Source: Pycnococcus provasolii
Taxonomy: Eukaryota > Chlorophyta > Pseudoscourfieldiophyceae > Pseudoscourfieldiales
DNA: 64,000 bases
Assembly: GCA_049487715.1 (NCBI GenBank)
Contig: CP150552.1
Coordinates: forward strand, 930,001 to 994,000
Direction of reading: 5' to 3'
Below the pieces are notes generated by a model. The model did not search any database, was not told where the DNA came from, and saw nothing but the letters and a program-made list of their open reading frames with translations. Shown here one piece after another: positions 18,165 to 30,253 of the stretch. The translations under genes and the position numbers were made by a program. The first letter of the stretch is position 1; each line of letters starts with the position of its first letter.

Positions 18165-18689
18165 TCACTCAAAGGCACCTAAGAAGTCTTCTCGCATGCT
18201 TCCGATGCAGTTTGTACTTCCAGGTTCCCACTTCAGGCCGACGATGCGCACTCTCACTTCGGAGTTCACCTTGATGCGGTAGTTCTCCGTCTCCTCGCTG
18301 ACCCAGCACGGCTCACCCACGCTTTGGAATGTGAACGTCTCCGTGGCTGGGAACGTTTTCGACGACACGAAAATCAGAAGTGGGCCAGCCTCCGCAAAGA
18401 ACCCCAGCTTGTTGACAGACGTGACGACGGCGTCCACCACCTCTCCAGGGAATGGCCTGTACACGATTGCCGAGAACTTGACTTGAAACTGTGCAGCCCC
18501 CGTTCCGTCCATGATTGTGCCCTGTCCTCCCTCGTCGATCTTCACGACGGCGATGATCCACCCCAGGTTTCTGTCGCACGTGCCTTCGACTTCCTCGCAC
18601 AGCTGTGCGGACATGGCCTCGTGCAGCTTCGGCCCGAACGTGCGCGGGCGCATGACGATGGTTCGCTCAATCTCCTTGACGAACCACAT
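18165..18689 (-). CDS. RPB7: RNA polymerase II subunit RPB7
   Basis: The 174-residue protein matches RPB7 end to end. The tip domain includes MRPRTFGPKLHEAMSAQL, VEGTCDRNLGWIIAVVKI and the conserved FPGEVVDAVVTSVNKLGFFA, then AEAGPLLIFVS. The OB/S1 part ends with IVGLKWEPGSTNCIGSMRED, where IG(T/S)(I/M)-x-DDFLG is the family hallmark. RPB7 pairs with RPB4 to form the stalk of RNA polymerase II. The ATG at 18689 gives the family start (MWFVKEIERT). The frame is open further upstream but those codons are not conserved. Length is as expected (about 170-177). Confidence 0.95.
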   Translation of the reverse strand: MWFVKEIERTIVMRPRTFGPKLHEAMSAQLCEEVEGTCDRNLGWIIAVVKIDEGGQGTIMDGTGAAQFQVKFSAIVYRPFPGEVVDAVVTSVNKLGFFAEAGPLLIFVSSKTFPATETFTFQSVGEPCWVSEETENYRIKVNSEVRVRIVGLKWEPGSTNCIGSMREDFLGAFE

Positions 18690-19369
18690 GATATGAATTG
18701 AGAAGAAACCACCCAAGTCTGTGTATATATTATGTGCAGCAGAGAGACGGCTTGAGACGACGCTGCTGCTCGAGGAGAGACGGCAACAGGAGCAGCCGAC
18801 ACGGAATGAAATGACAACAGTATCGTAGAAACCTTTCCCGCAGATGCAGAAATCCAACAAGTCAACTCCAGGCGGCGGAACCCTACTATGGAAAAAACGA
18901 ACCCTAAGTTTTAAAACCCTAACCAAGTCCACGGGGACAATGAAACTGTTTTTCCTCCTGACCCTGGAAACAGTTGGCACAAAGACGTCACCTTCCCCCT
19001 GCCGCGCCCTCGGAGTCGAATCAGTTGCGTTGGAAGAGAGAGAAGCCCCCCCGATATTTCCTGATATTTCGCCCCCCGACTCGTCTCGTCTGCTCTGCTT
19101 GGGTTTTTGGTGCTCGCGAACGTCTCCGTCTCGCTGTCTCCGCGCACACGCTCTTTCCCTTCTCCTGCTCTTCGCCACTGCGAGGCTCTGCTCATTAGTC
19201 TACAGTGTTCCTTTGGCAGCCTTTGAATTTTAACAGCATTGCATTTACTCTTTCTCTGGGTGGGTTGGTGCTTTCTACCACCTTGTCTTCTTTCCTTTCG
19301 TTTCGTTTCGAACATTGTGGCTCTGTCGCGGTTTTTTTGCGCAGAAATTAGCAACTTCGCTAAGCAAAA
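18690..19369. other. Divergent intergenic region with CCCTAA motifs
   Basis: This 680-bp gap separates RPB7 from the Myb gene. It contains scattered telo-box-like motifs (ACCCTAAG near 18900 and AAAACCCTAACC near 18913). No reading frame in it looks real. Both promoters must lie here. Confidence 0.55.
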
Positions 19370-19621
19370 ATGGAACAACAAACAGCCACGGCTGACGTGA
19401 AGATGCAAGACGACGTACCCATGATCCCGTCAGCTTCACACAGCAACTTGGCCAACTCGGGTGCACTAGCACCGTCCCCCAATGCCGCTCCGGGCTTGGG
19501 AAGTTCCGCGAGTGCGGGAGGAGGGGTGGACGTTGCTCTCATGCACGGCTCCGCGCAGCAGCAGCAGCAGCAGCAGCAGCATATGCAGCATATGCAGCAT
19601 ATGCAGCACCTCCACCACCTC

Positions 19622-19655
<34 letters not shown>

Positions 19656-19794
19656 TGTCCCACCCATACCACCAACAGCCAACTACACAACACCACCATC
19701 ACCAGCAGCAGCAGCAGCAACAACAACAACAACAACATTTCGCTGCTGCTGGTGGTGGTGGTGGTGGTGGTGCTGCTGCTGCTGGTATCATGTC

Positions 19795-19836
<42 letters not shown>

Positions 19837-20645
19837 TCACCAAGGTGCTGCCGACCTTGGGGTTAGCTGCTGACATCGACATTCAAAATAATCAGAACGC
19901 CGCAGGTGCTGCTGCTCCTCAAACAACAACAACAACCAACCCTGCTTTCGACACGCTCACGAACAACGAAAGCAGCGAGGGAGGTGACCCCAAAATAAAG
20001 GTGCGAAAGCCTTACACCATCACAAAGCAGCGTGAGAGCTGGACGATCGAGGAGCACGACAAGTTCCTCGAGGCTCTTCGCATGTACGACCGAGACTGGA
20101 AGAAAATCGCGCTGCACGTGAACACAAAAACGGTGATACAAATAAGAAGCCATGCACAGAAGTACTTTTTGAAGGTGCACAAGAACGGAACGGGAGAGCA
20201 CGTCCCTCCTCCTCGTCCGAAGCGAAAATCTGCGCAGCCGTATCCTCAAAAAGCCAAGACGCCGAAGCGCAGTGGCGCGAGTGGTGCTCGCTCGGAGGGA
20301 ATGGAGGAGGATGGTCGCGTCACACCACATGGAGACCAGCTCATACCAACGACAGCCGCGACGCCAAATTTTGTTGAGGTGTACCACTTCCTAGCTCGTC
20401 TGTTTGACCCGCAGACGGCAACGGGAACTATGGCGAGTGAGCTGCGCGACATGGAAGCTCTGGAACGGCAGACGCTCGGGTTTCTCTTTGGCAACCTCAC
20501 ATTCAACCTTCAGTGCCAGTCTCTTTGGGACGAGCAGATGCAAAATGTCAGGCTTGGTAAGCCCAGTCTGGTGAACCAGACACTCGTCACGGGTGGGCTG
20601 TTACCCGACGGCGGCACCGAAGAGGTGGCAGAGGGTGGTGTTTAG
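19370..20645 (+). CDS. REVEILLE-type SHAQKYF Myb transcription factor with a frame break
   Basis: From ATG 19370 the N-terminus is a long Gln/His tract. One frame later comes a single Myb repeat: [40 protein letters not shown], and the [20 protein letters not shown] motif, then [17 protein letters not shown]. Near the C-terminus lies an LCL-like block ([14 protein letters not shown], then [12 protein letters not shown]). This is the RVE8/LCL class, which binds evening elements in plant circadian clocks. The frame must shift by one between about 19790 and 19868, within or just after a CAG/CAA tract. Slippage in the tract is the simplest cause; a 22-nt GT-AG segment (19845-19866) would also restore the frame but is very short. 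The stop is followed at once by a copy of the repeated 3' element. Confidence 0.8.
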
Positions 20646-20650
20646 CGCTA

Positions 20651-20727
20651 AGATCGCTCATACAGTAATGAAGTGTACTTAACTCTCTGTCCAGCGGTCG
20701 GCCAATCACACCGTTCAGCCCATTCAC
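20651..20727 (+). repeat. Conserved 3'-flank element, copy A
   Basis: It begins 6 nt after the Myb stop codon. Key segments in sense are GATCGCTCATACAGTAATG, AAGTGTACTTAACTC, GTCCAGCGGTCGGCC and CACCGTTCAGCCCATTCACC. It matches copies B-E in the same orientation relative to the preceding gene. Confidence 0.65.
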
Positions 20728-20912
20728 CGGTGCCGGTGCCATCCATCCATTCACTGCGCGTTTTTGTTACATGGCCAGAGGTGTTTTCGAAGGTTGTATG
20801 ACTCCATCAGGGTTGAGTCATTGACCTCAACTAATTTGTAGTAATAAATACGCGGCAGTTACATCCCAACAACACCGGTTTTTTTCTTTTCTTTTTCTTT
20901 TTTGCGTCATGT

Positions 20913-22436
20913 TCAAGTCATCGGCTTCGCCCTCGCGAGCTCCGCCCGGTACTTTGGCGGCACGCCCTGGATCTCGAGCTCGCCAAGCTTTCGTGACTTG
21001 ATCAGGTCGAGGCGGCCCCTCTGCTTCGCGTACTCCTCTCGCATGCGAGCACCCTCCTCGAGGTGCTCCTTGCGCTCGGCAGCAGAGCGCTCCTCGTTCG
21101 CACGAATCTGGCTGAGAATTTCCTCCTTGTGGCGGCGACGCACCGCCATCTGCTGCTCCTTGATCATCGCCTCCTCCTCCTCGCGCTGGCGCTGAGCGTC
21201 GATGATACGCCTGAACTCCTCCTCCTCCTGAGCCGCCACGTCGGCAAGCTGCTTCATCTTCACATTCTTCTGCTGCTCGCGTGCCTGCTTGAGGTCCCTG
21301 TTGATCGCCGCCTGGCGCTCCACCTCCGCACGCTCACGAGCGCGCCACTCCCGCTCGTACTGCTCCTGCGCCCTCATGGCGCGGATTTCGTCAAGCTCCG
21401 CCTGCTTATCAGCAGCCTTCTCCTGCTGAGCGCGCATGCGCGCCACCTCGAGCTCCTTCTCCTTTGCAATGCGCTCCTTCTCCTCCACCGCCGCCTGCTC
21501 CCTAAGGTCTCGCTGGCGAATGTACGCGGCGATGCGGTCGTCCTCCTCCTTCTCGAGCAGAGCAATCTGGTGCTTTCGCTCAATCTGCTCCTTGTTTGTC
21601 AGCGCAACCTCCGCGAGCAGCCGACGTCCAGCCTCCCTCTTCTCAATGATCTGCTGGATCTCCTCCTCCTTTATGCGCTCCACCTCCTTTATCACCTGTG
21701 CCGCCTCCTGCTCCTTCAACTCCTCCTGGCGCAACCTCTCCGCGGCACGCTCCTCAATCTGCTTCTTAAGCACGAGCGCGCCAGCCTTTCGCTCCTCGGC
21801 GCGGCGCTTCTCGCGCAGCTCGTAAGCCTCCATAGCCTTGATGCGTTCAACCTCCATGAGCAGGTCGAGCCGAGCATCCTCCTCCAGCTGCTCTGCGATC
21901 ATGTTCTTCTTCTCCTCCAGCTGCGCGTCTCGGATCGTCACGCACTTTGAGTAGAGCATCATCTGGTTCATCCGCTTCACGTCGTCGAGCTCCTCTTCGA
22001 GCAGCAGCGTCGCGCGGCTCTTCGTGTTGGCGTCACTCTCCTGCTTCTTCTGCTCCGTCTCCGTGGGCGGGTCGTTGCGCTTGCGCTCCTCCTCCGCCAA
22101 GAGCATGTTCTGCTTCTTCTGCGTGGCAAACTTACGCTCCTCCTCGAGCCTGGCGGAGTTCTGCGCCTTGATGGTTCGCACCTCCTCCGGGCTGAGGATG
22201 GTGGACGGTCCCTTCATGCGCTGGATGTCCGAGGCTGAGACGACGGTCTTGCCCGCGCTCGCCTTGGTTATGGAGGCTGTCGACTTGGTGACCACCTCCA
22301 CCTTTGCATTGCGGCCGGTTTTTGTTGCGTTCGCGCCCGGCTTTGGGTTGCCGAAGAGCGTCTCGTCCACCTGCGACGTCTTGGATATCGTTCGGTACCC
22401 TCCCGAGCCTGTTCGCGAGGCTGTTCGCGTCGCCAT
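20913..22436 (-). CDS. CFAP45: CFAP45 (cilia and flagella associated protein 45)
   Basis: The 507-residue product is almost entirely charged coiled coil after a short basic head. Segments such as MKGPSTILSPEEVRTIKAQN, VKRMNQMMLYSKCVTIRDAQ, LLMEVERIKAMEAYELREKR and the C-terminal EEYAKQRGRLDLIKSRKLGE, IQGVPPKYRAELARAK match CFAP45 (formerly CCDC19/NESG1). That protein is a microtubule inner protein of axonemal doublets. The ATG at 22436 was chosen because the codons before it are compositionally odd; family N-termini vary. Its presence implies that the organism builds, or recently built, motile cilia. Confidence 0.9.
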   Translation of the reverse strand: MATRTASRTGSGGYRTISKTSQVDETLFGNPKPGANATKTGRNAKVEVVTKSTASITKASAGKTVVSASDIQRMKGPSTILSPEEVRTIKAQNSARLEEERKFATQKKQNMLLAEEERKRNDPPTETEQKKQESDANTKSRATLLLEEELDDVKRMNQMMLYSKCVTIRDAQLEEKKNMIAEQLEEDARLDLLMEVERIKAMEAYELREKRRAEERKAGALVLKKQIEERAAERLRQEELKEQEAAQVIKEVERIKEEEIQQIIEKREAGRRLLAEVALTNKEQIERKHQIALLEKEEDDRIAAYIRQRDLREQAAVEEKERIAKEKELEVARMRAQQEKAADKQAELDEIRAMRAQEQYEREWRARERAEVERQAAINRDLKQAREQQKNVKMKQLADVAAQEEEEFRRIIDAQRQREEEEAMIKEQQMAVRRRHKEEILSQIRANEERSAAERKEHLEEGARMREEYAKQRGRLDLIKSRKLGELEIQGVPPKYRAELARAKPMT

Positions 22437-23878
<1,442 letters not shown>

Positions 23879-24836
23879 ATGGTGCGTCGTCTCGTCTCGT
23901 CTCGTCTCGTCGTCGTGAGGAGCTCGGCCTGTGTTTGTGTGTTTGTGTGTCTGTGTATCTGTGGCCTGTCTGTGTTGCGTGTGTGGTGGTGTGCTTAAGG
24001 TCTTGCGTGTGTGGTCTTGCGTGTGTTGATCAACCGCCAACGGGGCCTTGCACGGCCCTTTGGCCCTTTGGTGAAGTGTCCTCGCGGTGCGGCTCGGTGC
24101 TGTGGCTTGTTGCGCCCAGCGGCGTGAGCTTGACGAGCTTGGCCGTGCTTGGACGCGTAATACCAGCCTTGCACGACAGTATTGCACGCCTGCTCAGGGG
24201 GTGGGAAGGTGTGGCGGGGCCATGCACGGGAGCCAAAGAGAGGATTGTGGGTAACTTCCGAAACGTAACCCGTACGTTTCGAACGAAGGGACGACACACC
24301 CCGCAGGTGGTGGGTGGTGTTGGCAGAAAGTGGGAACGAGACGACGGGATGGGCACGATCAAAAACTGTCAAACACGACGCCGACTAACCAAACCAAACC
24401 AAACCTCAAACAGGCGAACTCGGCATCTGGAGTTGCGGTGGACCAAACGTGCGTGCAGGAGTTCATGTCCCTGAAGACGAAGCGCACGTACAAGTTCCTG
24501 ATATTCAAGGTGAACGACGACGGCAAGGAGATCGTTGTGGACGCACGGGGTGATAGAAAGGGCAAATGGGAGCAATTGACGGAGCAGTTGCCAGAGCACG
24601 AGTGCCGCTACGCCGTCTGGGATCACGACTTCACGAATAAGGAGGGCAGGCCAATGTCGAAGATCTTCTTCATTTTGTGGGTACCGGACACGGCAAAGGT
24701 GCGCTCGAAAATGCAATACGCGAGCTCGAAGGATAACTTCCGAACAATGCTCGACGGCATCAACTATGAGCTGCAGGCAAACGCCCCGGACGAGATCGAC
24801 TACGAGGTGATCATCGACAGGTGCAAGGAAGCTTAA
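23879..24836 (+). CDS. ADF: Actin-depolymerising factor (ADF/cofilin), intron after the start codon
   Basis: Exon 1 is just the ATG (23879-23881), followed by GTGCGT. The intron ends CTCAAACAG at 24413, and exon 2 runs 24414-24836. The product is 141 residues: M, then ANSASGVAVDQTCVQEFMSL and KTKRTYKFLIFKVNDD. The actin-binding helix lies in SKIFFILWVPDTAKVRSKMQ, followed by YASSKDNFRTMLDGINYELQ. Plant ADFs carry an intron at this same place and begin MANAASG, so the splice is well supported. ADF severs and depolymerises F-actin. The 532-nt leader intron is by far the longest placed here and may carry regulatory sequence. Confidence 0.92.
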
Positions 24837-24995
24837 ACGGTCACGTAGCTGGGTTGTTCACCATAGCGTCGTTGATTTGTCGTGTGTCGTTCAGTGGTGG
24901 AGGCTTGAGGAAGCCGCTGGTTGGAGATTCAAAAAAAAGATTTTATGCCATTTGTAAACCTGGTTTTGATCCTGACTTGACACAACGAACCTCGT

Positions 24996-27900
24996 TCATA
25001 CCCAAGCACTCCACCCTTCGAACATAGCCGCAAGGCGGCGCTCGTCCGTTGCAAGGCTGATGAGCCACGACGCGCGGGCAAAGTCATCGTCGGCACGAGG
25101 GATTTCGCCATGAGATTTACAGTCCCATGGCGGCGGCGCCAGCCCCGCAAGCTTTGCCGCCGCGCGTGAGAGCATCGTGGAAGCGTCAGGGGACGAGTAG
25201 CCTCCGCCGGCGGAGGAGGAGTCGCCGTTCCGGCCAAAGCTCGGCAGCGGGTCAGACTCAAAGCAACCTCGCAGCGTGTCTCCGAGCAGCCCCGCACGTG
25301 CACGGCTCGTGCGAAGTGCGTGCGCGAGCGCGGCGCGGAACGTGCCATTCGAAGCGCCGAGGGGACCGAGCGCACGCACAAACACGGGCGTGAGGCGAAA
25401 TGGCACCGTCTCCGGAACCGCGAGACCCCAGCCCTTGTCGAAGCAGACGTTGTAGTCGATTTGAACGAGCTCGCTTGTGCGGCGATCGTACAGGATATTG
25501 CTGAGGTGCCTGTCGCCGAGACCAATCGCGTAGCTCAGGGCTGCGCTTCCGCCCATGCTCCGCGCGAGCGTTGACGCGCGCAGGCACCAATCTGCCGCGC
25601 TCGACGCATCCTCGGCAACGGCATGCTCAAGAAGGCTGTGCGGGGCCTCGGAAGCGAGCGTTCGGTAAGCGGCGTCGAGCATCTCCGCAGGCCACTCGTG
25701 CCGCGGGGGAGGTTGCGCCGAAGCGCTCTTAAGATGGCGCTGCATCAGCGGTGCAACCACCTGGAAGAATCGCTCGTTAGGCCTTGCCGACGCGACTGGC
25801 GGGATGCTAGCGCCCTCGTAGCGCGCGAGCTCGCGCCGCCGAGACTGCCACGCCTGGAAGAGCTGGTAAAGCGGCTCGGCACGGTCGCCAGCCCACTCCA
25901 GCACGCCCACCTTCCACCCCAAAGGCACGACGCCATACCTGCGCACCGCGAGGCCTCGGCGCCGCGCTTCGCGATCGCCGTCGAGCGCCGTCTGCGCCAC
26001 CTCGAAGAAGTGGCTCACGCGCTCGTCCAGGCGGAGATCTTCACTGCCCTTTAGCAGGAACGTGCGTGTTACGCCATCGCTTCCCAGGAGCTGCAGCTTG
26101 CGCGGCCGCGTCTTTGCATGAGCTAAAATCGTAAGCTCTGGCGCCATGCCAACTACCGTTGTCGTTGCATCGCACACCCCTCGCGAGGCGGGCATCGGCG
26201 CGGCGATTCCCACGCTGCTCTCCCAGTCGACGAGCGACGGGCTCACGTCCGCCAACGTCACGCGATTTCGCTCGAAGTAAGCCCGGTTGTCAGCATCTTC
26301 GTCAGAGGGGGCGGACGCCGTCTGGTCGGTGGTAGCATCATCGAGCGACTTTGCCGCGCTTGGCGTGCGCCTCAGAATCGTTGGCTGCTGCTGTGCCGTG
26401 CTCGGCGCGTCGTCCGTGGCAGCCGCGTGTCTGGTGCTCGAGCGAATGCCAAGAGATTTGGCAACCGCCCGAAGCGGTGAGAGTCGCGAGCCGGTGTCCA
26501 ATCCGCCATCCTCAAGTGCCGCCGCGGCCGCATTGATTGCATCGCCGTAGACGGCGACGAACCGCTTCTCGCGCTCGCACGCCGGACTTTTCGGCACGAG
26601 AGAACGCAAACGGTTGGCAAGTCCGGCCGTTCGCGCGACAACAACGCCGTCGTCGCCACCCTCTTCGCAGCGGCGCTCAGACTCCGCCAGCACGCGCTTC
26701 AACGCCACGCGCGCACGCTCGTCGACGAAACTCACGATAGAGTGCAGTGATTCCGCAAAGCGGCGCGCAGCTTCCAGCGACGCCTTCCCCGATGGCGTGG
26801 CGGCGAGATCTGACGCGGCCCATTGCGCAAATGCGTCGGGCGTGCTTGTTGCTGATGCCGCGCCACCATTCTCCGGAGATGGTGATGACGATGCTGGAAT
26901 GTCCGCAGCCGTGGCGCGCACGACGCCGTAGACAGCCGCTGAAACATTGTGCTCCGCAACGATGCGAAACACACGGCGCAGGGCATCCATCGACGCGCCA
27001 TCCGGCGTCACGTGGCGCGCGCGCGCAAAAAGCTGCGGCACGACACGGCTCCAGGGAGCTGGAGGCAGTGGCAGGCGAAGAACGTGCTCCGCAGCCGCCT
27101 CTGCCGCGCTCGCGTCGCCGCTCGTGCCCACGATCAGCTCGAGGAGACGAAGGCACGCCTCTGCGGCGGAGGCATCGGCGGATGCCCCGCCACCCTGGGT
27201 CGGCGCGAGCGCGAGGTATGCCGCATAGCTCACGGCAGCTGCTCGGCGGTGTGCTCCGGCGGCTGGCGTGTCCTCCATCTCCAACGACGCATCGAAGCTG
27301 AGGCGAGCGTGCGCACGCCAAGCCTTGGCAAGAGAGGGGCACGTGCGACACGCGCGCGAGGCAACGTCGAGAGGACTTTCTGCGCTTGGGGTCATCGCCG
27401 CCGCGGTGCTGTCGTGCGCGGACCATCGGCTGAGGCGCAGCCAGGCGCGCGCGGCGACTCCCGCGACGTTGTCGCCTGCGCCGACGTGGCGATCGGTGGA
27501 AACAGCACTTTCTACGGCAAGCTGCTCGAGTGGCATTGCCATGATCGTTTTGTCGATGTGCGCGCCTGCCGCCAGTGCCGTGATCGTCTGCCGGCCAGCA
27601 AGCGGAACCTCCACCTGGCGGAGCTTGGCACGTTCGTATGAAATGGCGGGAGCGAGATGCGCAGCCCGTGCCGCGGCTGCATCCAGCGCGGCTCGAGCGA
27701 GGTGCACGTCACGGACACGCCTGGCAGCGCGCGCGAGGCAAAGACACGCATCCCCAAGTGTGGGGACGTTGAGTAGGCGCACGCACGCCTCCTCCCCCCG
27801 GGATGGCGGCGTGGCGGCGAGAAGGACGCGAAGGGAGCTTGCCAGCGGCTCGACACCTGCGGCAGCAAAGTTGTCGTCGTCGGCTGTGGTGATGAGCGCC

Positions 27901-29764
27901 TTGGCGGCGGCAGCACTAGTGTTGTCAGAAGAAAGTTGCAATGCACATCTCCAAGCGCATACGCTGGCAGCCGTGGTACGGCTCATCCCATGATCCAGCG
28001 GCGCGGCATGCCATGCGGTAGCGAGAGCTGCAGGATCGTCGTTGCCCTCACCAGGCCAACCGTCAGACACGGCTCTTGCTACATGTGCGAGCCTGTCCGC
28101 GAGTGCCGCGGATGCCGGGGCGATATCACTGAGATCACGCGCGCACGTGGTAAGGTCGGCAACCGCACACGCACCGCTCGACGCGATGCGACTTCCAGCA
28201 CGCGCCAACGACGCTAGGGAGGATGTGCACTTCCCAAAAGCCATCGATGAATCTTCGGTATATCTTGCGAGACCGTCGAGCCCATCAAAATCTCCAGCTT
28301 CGGCAAGCGCTGATGCCGCAGATGCCCAAATGGATTCCGGGCTTGCTGATGCGGGAGAGGTTGACGAAGAATCGTCGTTGGAGAGTGTGGTTGACGATGT
28401 GACGGAATCGACGTTTGCCGAAGATGGCGACGGCGATGGCGCAATGATCATGGAAGACGTGTCCGCGAGCTTGTCTGACGACGTGTCCGCCCTTCGCAGG
28501 AGCACCGCGGGTCGGCTGAGCACCGACGGCGTTGTTGTCATTGGCGAGCCTTGCTTCCCACGCCCACTTCTATGCGCAGACTTTGACCGACTTTGCTGCT
28601 TCTGACTGCTCATCAGCTTTTGCGAAGCCTCCGCCTCCGCCGCGGCTGCTTTCTGAGCTTGGTGCAGGCGAATCAGATTATGTCGTGCGGCTGCAGGCGC
28701 GGCTCCTGCGGCTGACGCAAGAGTTGCTCGCGCCTTTCGCGTGCGCGAGAGAAACGCTTGGAACGCCGCGTCGTTAGCACGGAAAAAGTGGCAAGCACGT
28801 GCATTTGCACGATCTGGGAGTCGGCCGCCGAGTGCCAGCGCAGCCGCGCGCTCGAGGCTGTCAAGTAGCTCGGTGCAAGCCAGCATGTGGATCATTTGTG
28901 AACGCGAGACGTGGCTGTTGGATAGGCCACTGGCGGAATGCTCGTCTTTTATTGATTTAACGATAACGGCTCGAATGCGCGTTTCCAGCGTTGTGAGCGT
29001 CTGTCCCGCATGTCCCCAGTTGCTTTGCAGTCGTCGCTTGGCCAACGAAATGCCCACTCCGCGAGCGGCTGCTGTTATGGCAGAGTTTGGGTCCCTGTTT
29101 TGGATTGGAGCGTCAATGGCGTCGTAGTACGTGCTTGCTGATAGCCTGCGCAGCGATTTGATCATGGCACTTGGGTAACTGGAGGTGTCCTCAGGAGGAG
29201 GAAACAGCGTGTCAAGAAACCTTCCTGCAAAAGCTGTGCTGAGGAGAACGTTTGTAAGAAGAAGAAGAAGAAGAAGAGCCAGCTGTAGTATCGTCCCCCT
29301 GCGTTCGTTTAGGCAGGCGCGGTGCCTCAAGGCATAGCGCTGACGCAAATGCGCGTTGCATATTTTCCACGACGCCGTTGCCAGCCAACATGCATGCCGA
29401 AGTATTCGTCGTTGTTTGTGTGACTGCCGCGGCGGCTGAGCGAACGCACGCCTCCACGTCTGTGAGTGAGGATTGCGCTATGCGTTTGGCTGATCGTTCA
29501 TCGGTGGGGAATGCACCGAAGGCTTCGATGGTACTGGCACGTGTGACTCGACTTGACGCGTATTTGAACGTCGCCTCAAGGAACTCGTGCAGCACCTCTT
29601 CTGATGCCGAGTAGTCCGCCTGCTCCAGCAGTAGCGTTTTGACGAGGATCGCGACTTGGTTCATGACGACGTCCTGCAGCGGTGTGAGAGGTGCCGTCGG
29701 TGTACAAGTTTTTATATTTTTTATGAAAATTTTTAGTATTGTGGTTGTGGCAGCATCTTCGCGG

Positions 29765-29803
<39 letters not shown>

Positions 29804-29991
29804 CTGAGTTTGGCTGTAGTCTCTCGTAGAGCCGCAACAACTTTCTGCGCGGCTCGAGCCCGCGCCGAGAAGGACGACGTGGCGTTGGCCTGCTGGTCGT
29901 CGCCGAGCCATTCGGCCAGGAGCGCGGAGGCTGCCTGCGCGTGTGACATGGAAGGATCACCGCTCGGAGCGATGACGAGGGCGGTGTTCAT
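24996..29991 (-). CDS. SMG1-like PI3K-related protein kinase, frame break near 29.25 kb
   Basis: The C-terminal part is a PIKK catalytic domain. LLGSDGVTRTFLLKGSEDLR is the P-loop region; SYAIGLGDRHLSNILYD and VQIDYNVCFDKGWGLAVPET form the catalytic and activation loops. VPFRLT and a FATC-like end (LAAMFEGWSAWV) follow. IDYNVCFDKG and PFRLT are specific to SMG1, which phosphorylates UPF1 in nonsense-mediated decay. Upstream is a long helical solenoid with low-complexity linkers. The N-terminal about 250 codons (ATG 29991, with a Gln run) are in another frame; the change falls in 29210-29350 beside a (CTT)n run that looks like a polypyrimidine tract before CAG, so an intron is plausible but not fixed. 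At about 1,650 residues it is less than half of animal SMG1. Confidence 0.75.
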
Positions 29992-30253
29992 CAGCCCCAC
30001 TCCGTCGCCATACAACAAAGACTGCGCAGAGAGACCATCGTTATCGCCGTCGCTTCACCGGCCGTGACTGGTCGTGGGAAACAAACCGATCGGCGCTGGC
30101 AAAAAGAGGAAATTGGGGAGGGACTGAAGGGGGGGAGGTCGGTTTTGCTTGGGCTGGGGGGATACACCTTAGCACGAATACTCAAGCCTGCCGCTTGTCC
30201 TCGTTGTTGTGCTCCTTTCCCCCTTTCGCCATCAGATAACGATACCTAGCCGC

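Noticed and set aside
19466-19738. Leucine-rich hydrophobic frame opposite the Gln tracts
   Set aside because: It is the complement of CAG/CAA repeats and not a membrane protein.
24330-24413. Upstream in-frame start for ADF
   Set aside because: The extra codons lie in the leader intron; the spliced form gives the exact plant ADF N-terminus.
29215-29264. A 25-nt GT-AG micro-intron in the SMG1-like gene and a 22-nt one in the Myb gene
   Set aside because: Both would restore frame, but the short introns I can place here are 74-77 nt and both sites lie beside slippage-prone repeats. I kept them only as alternatives.
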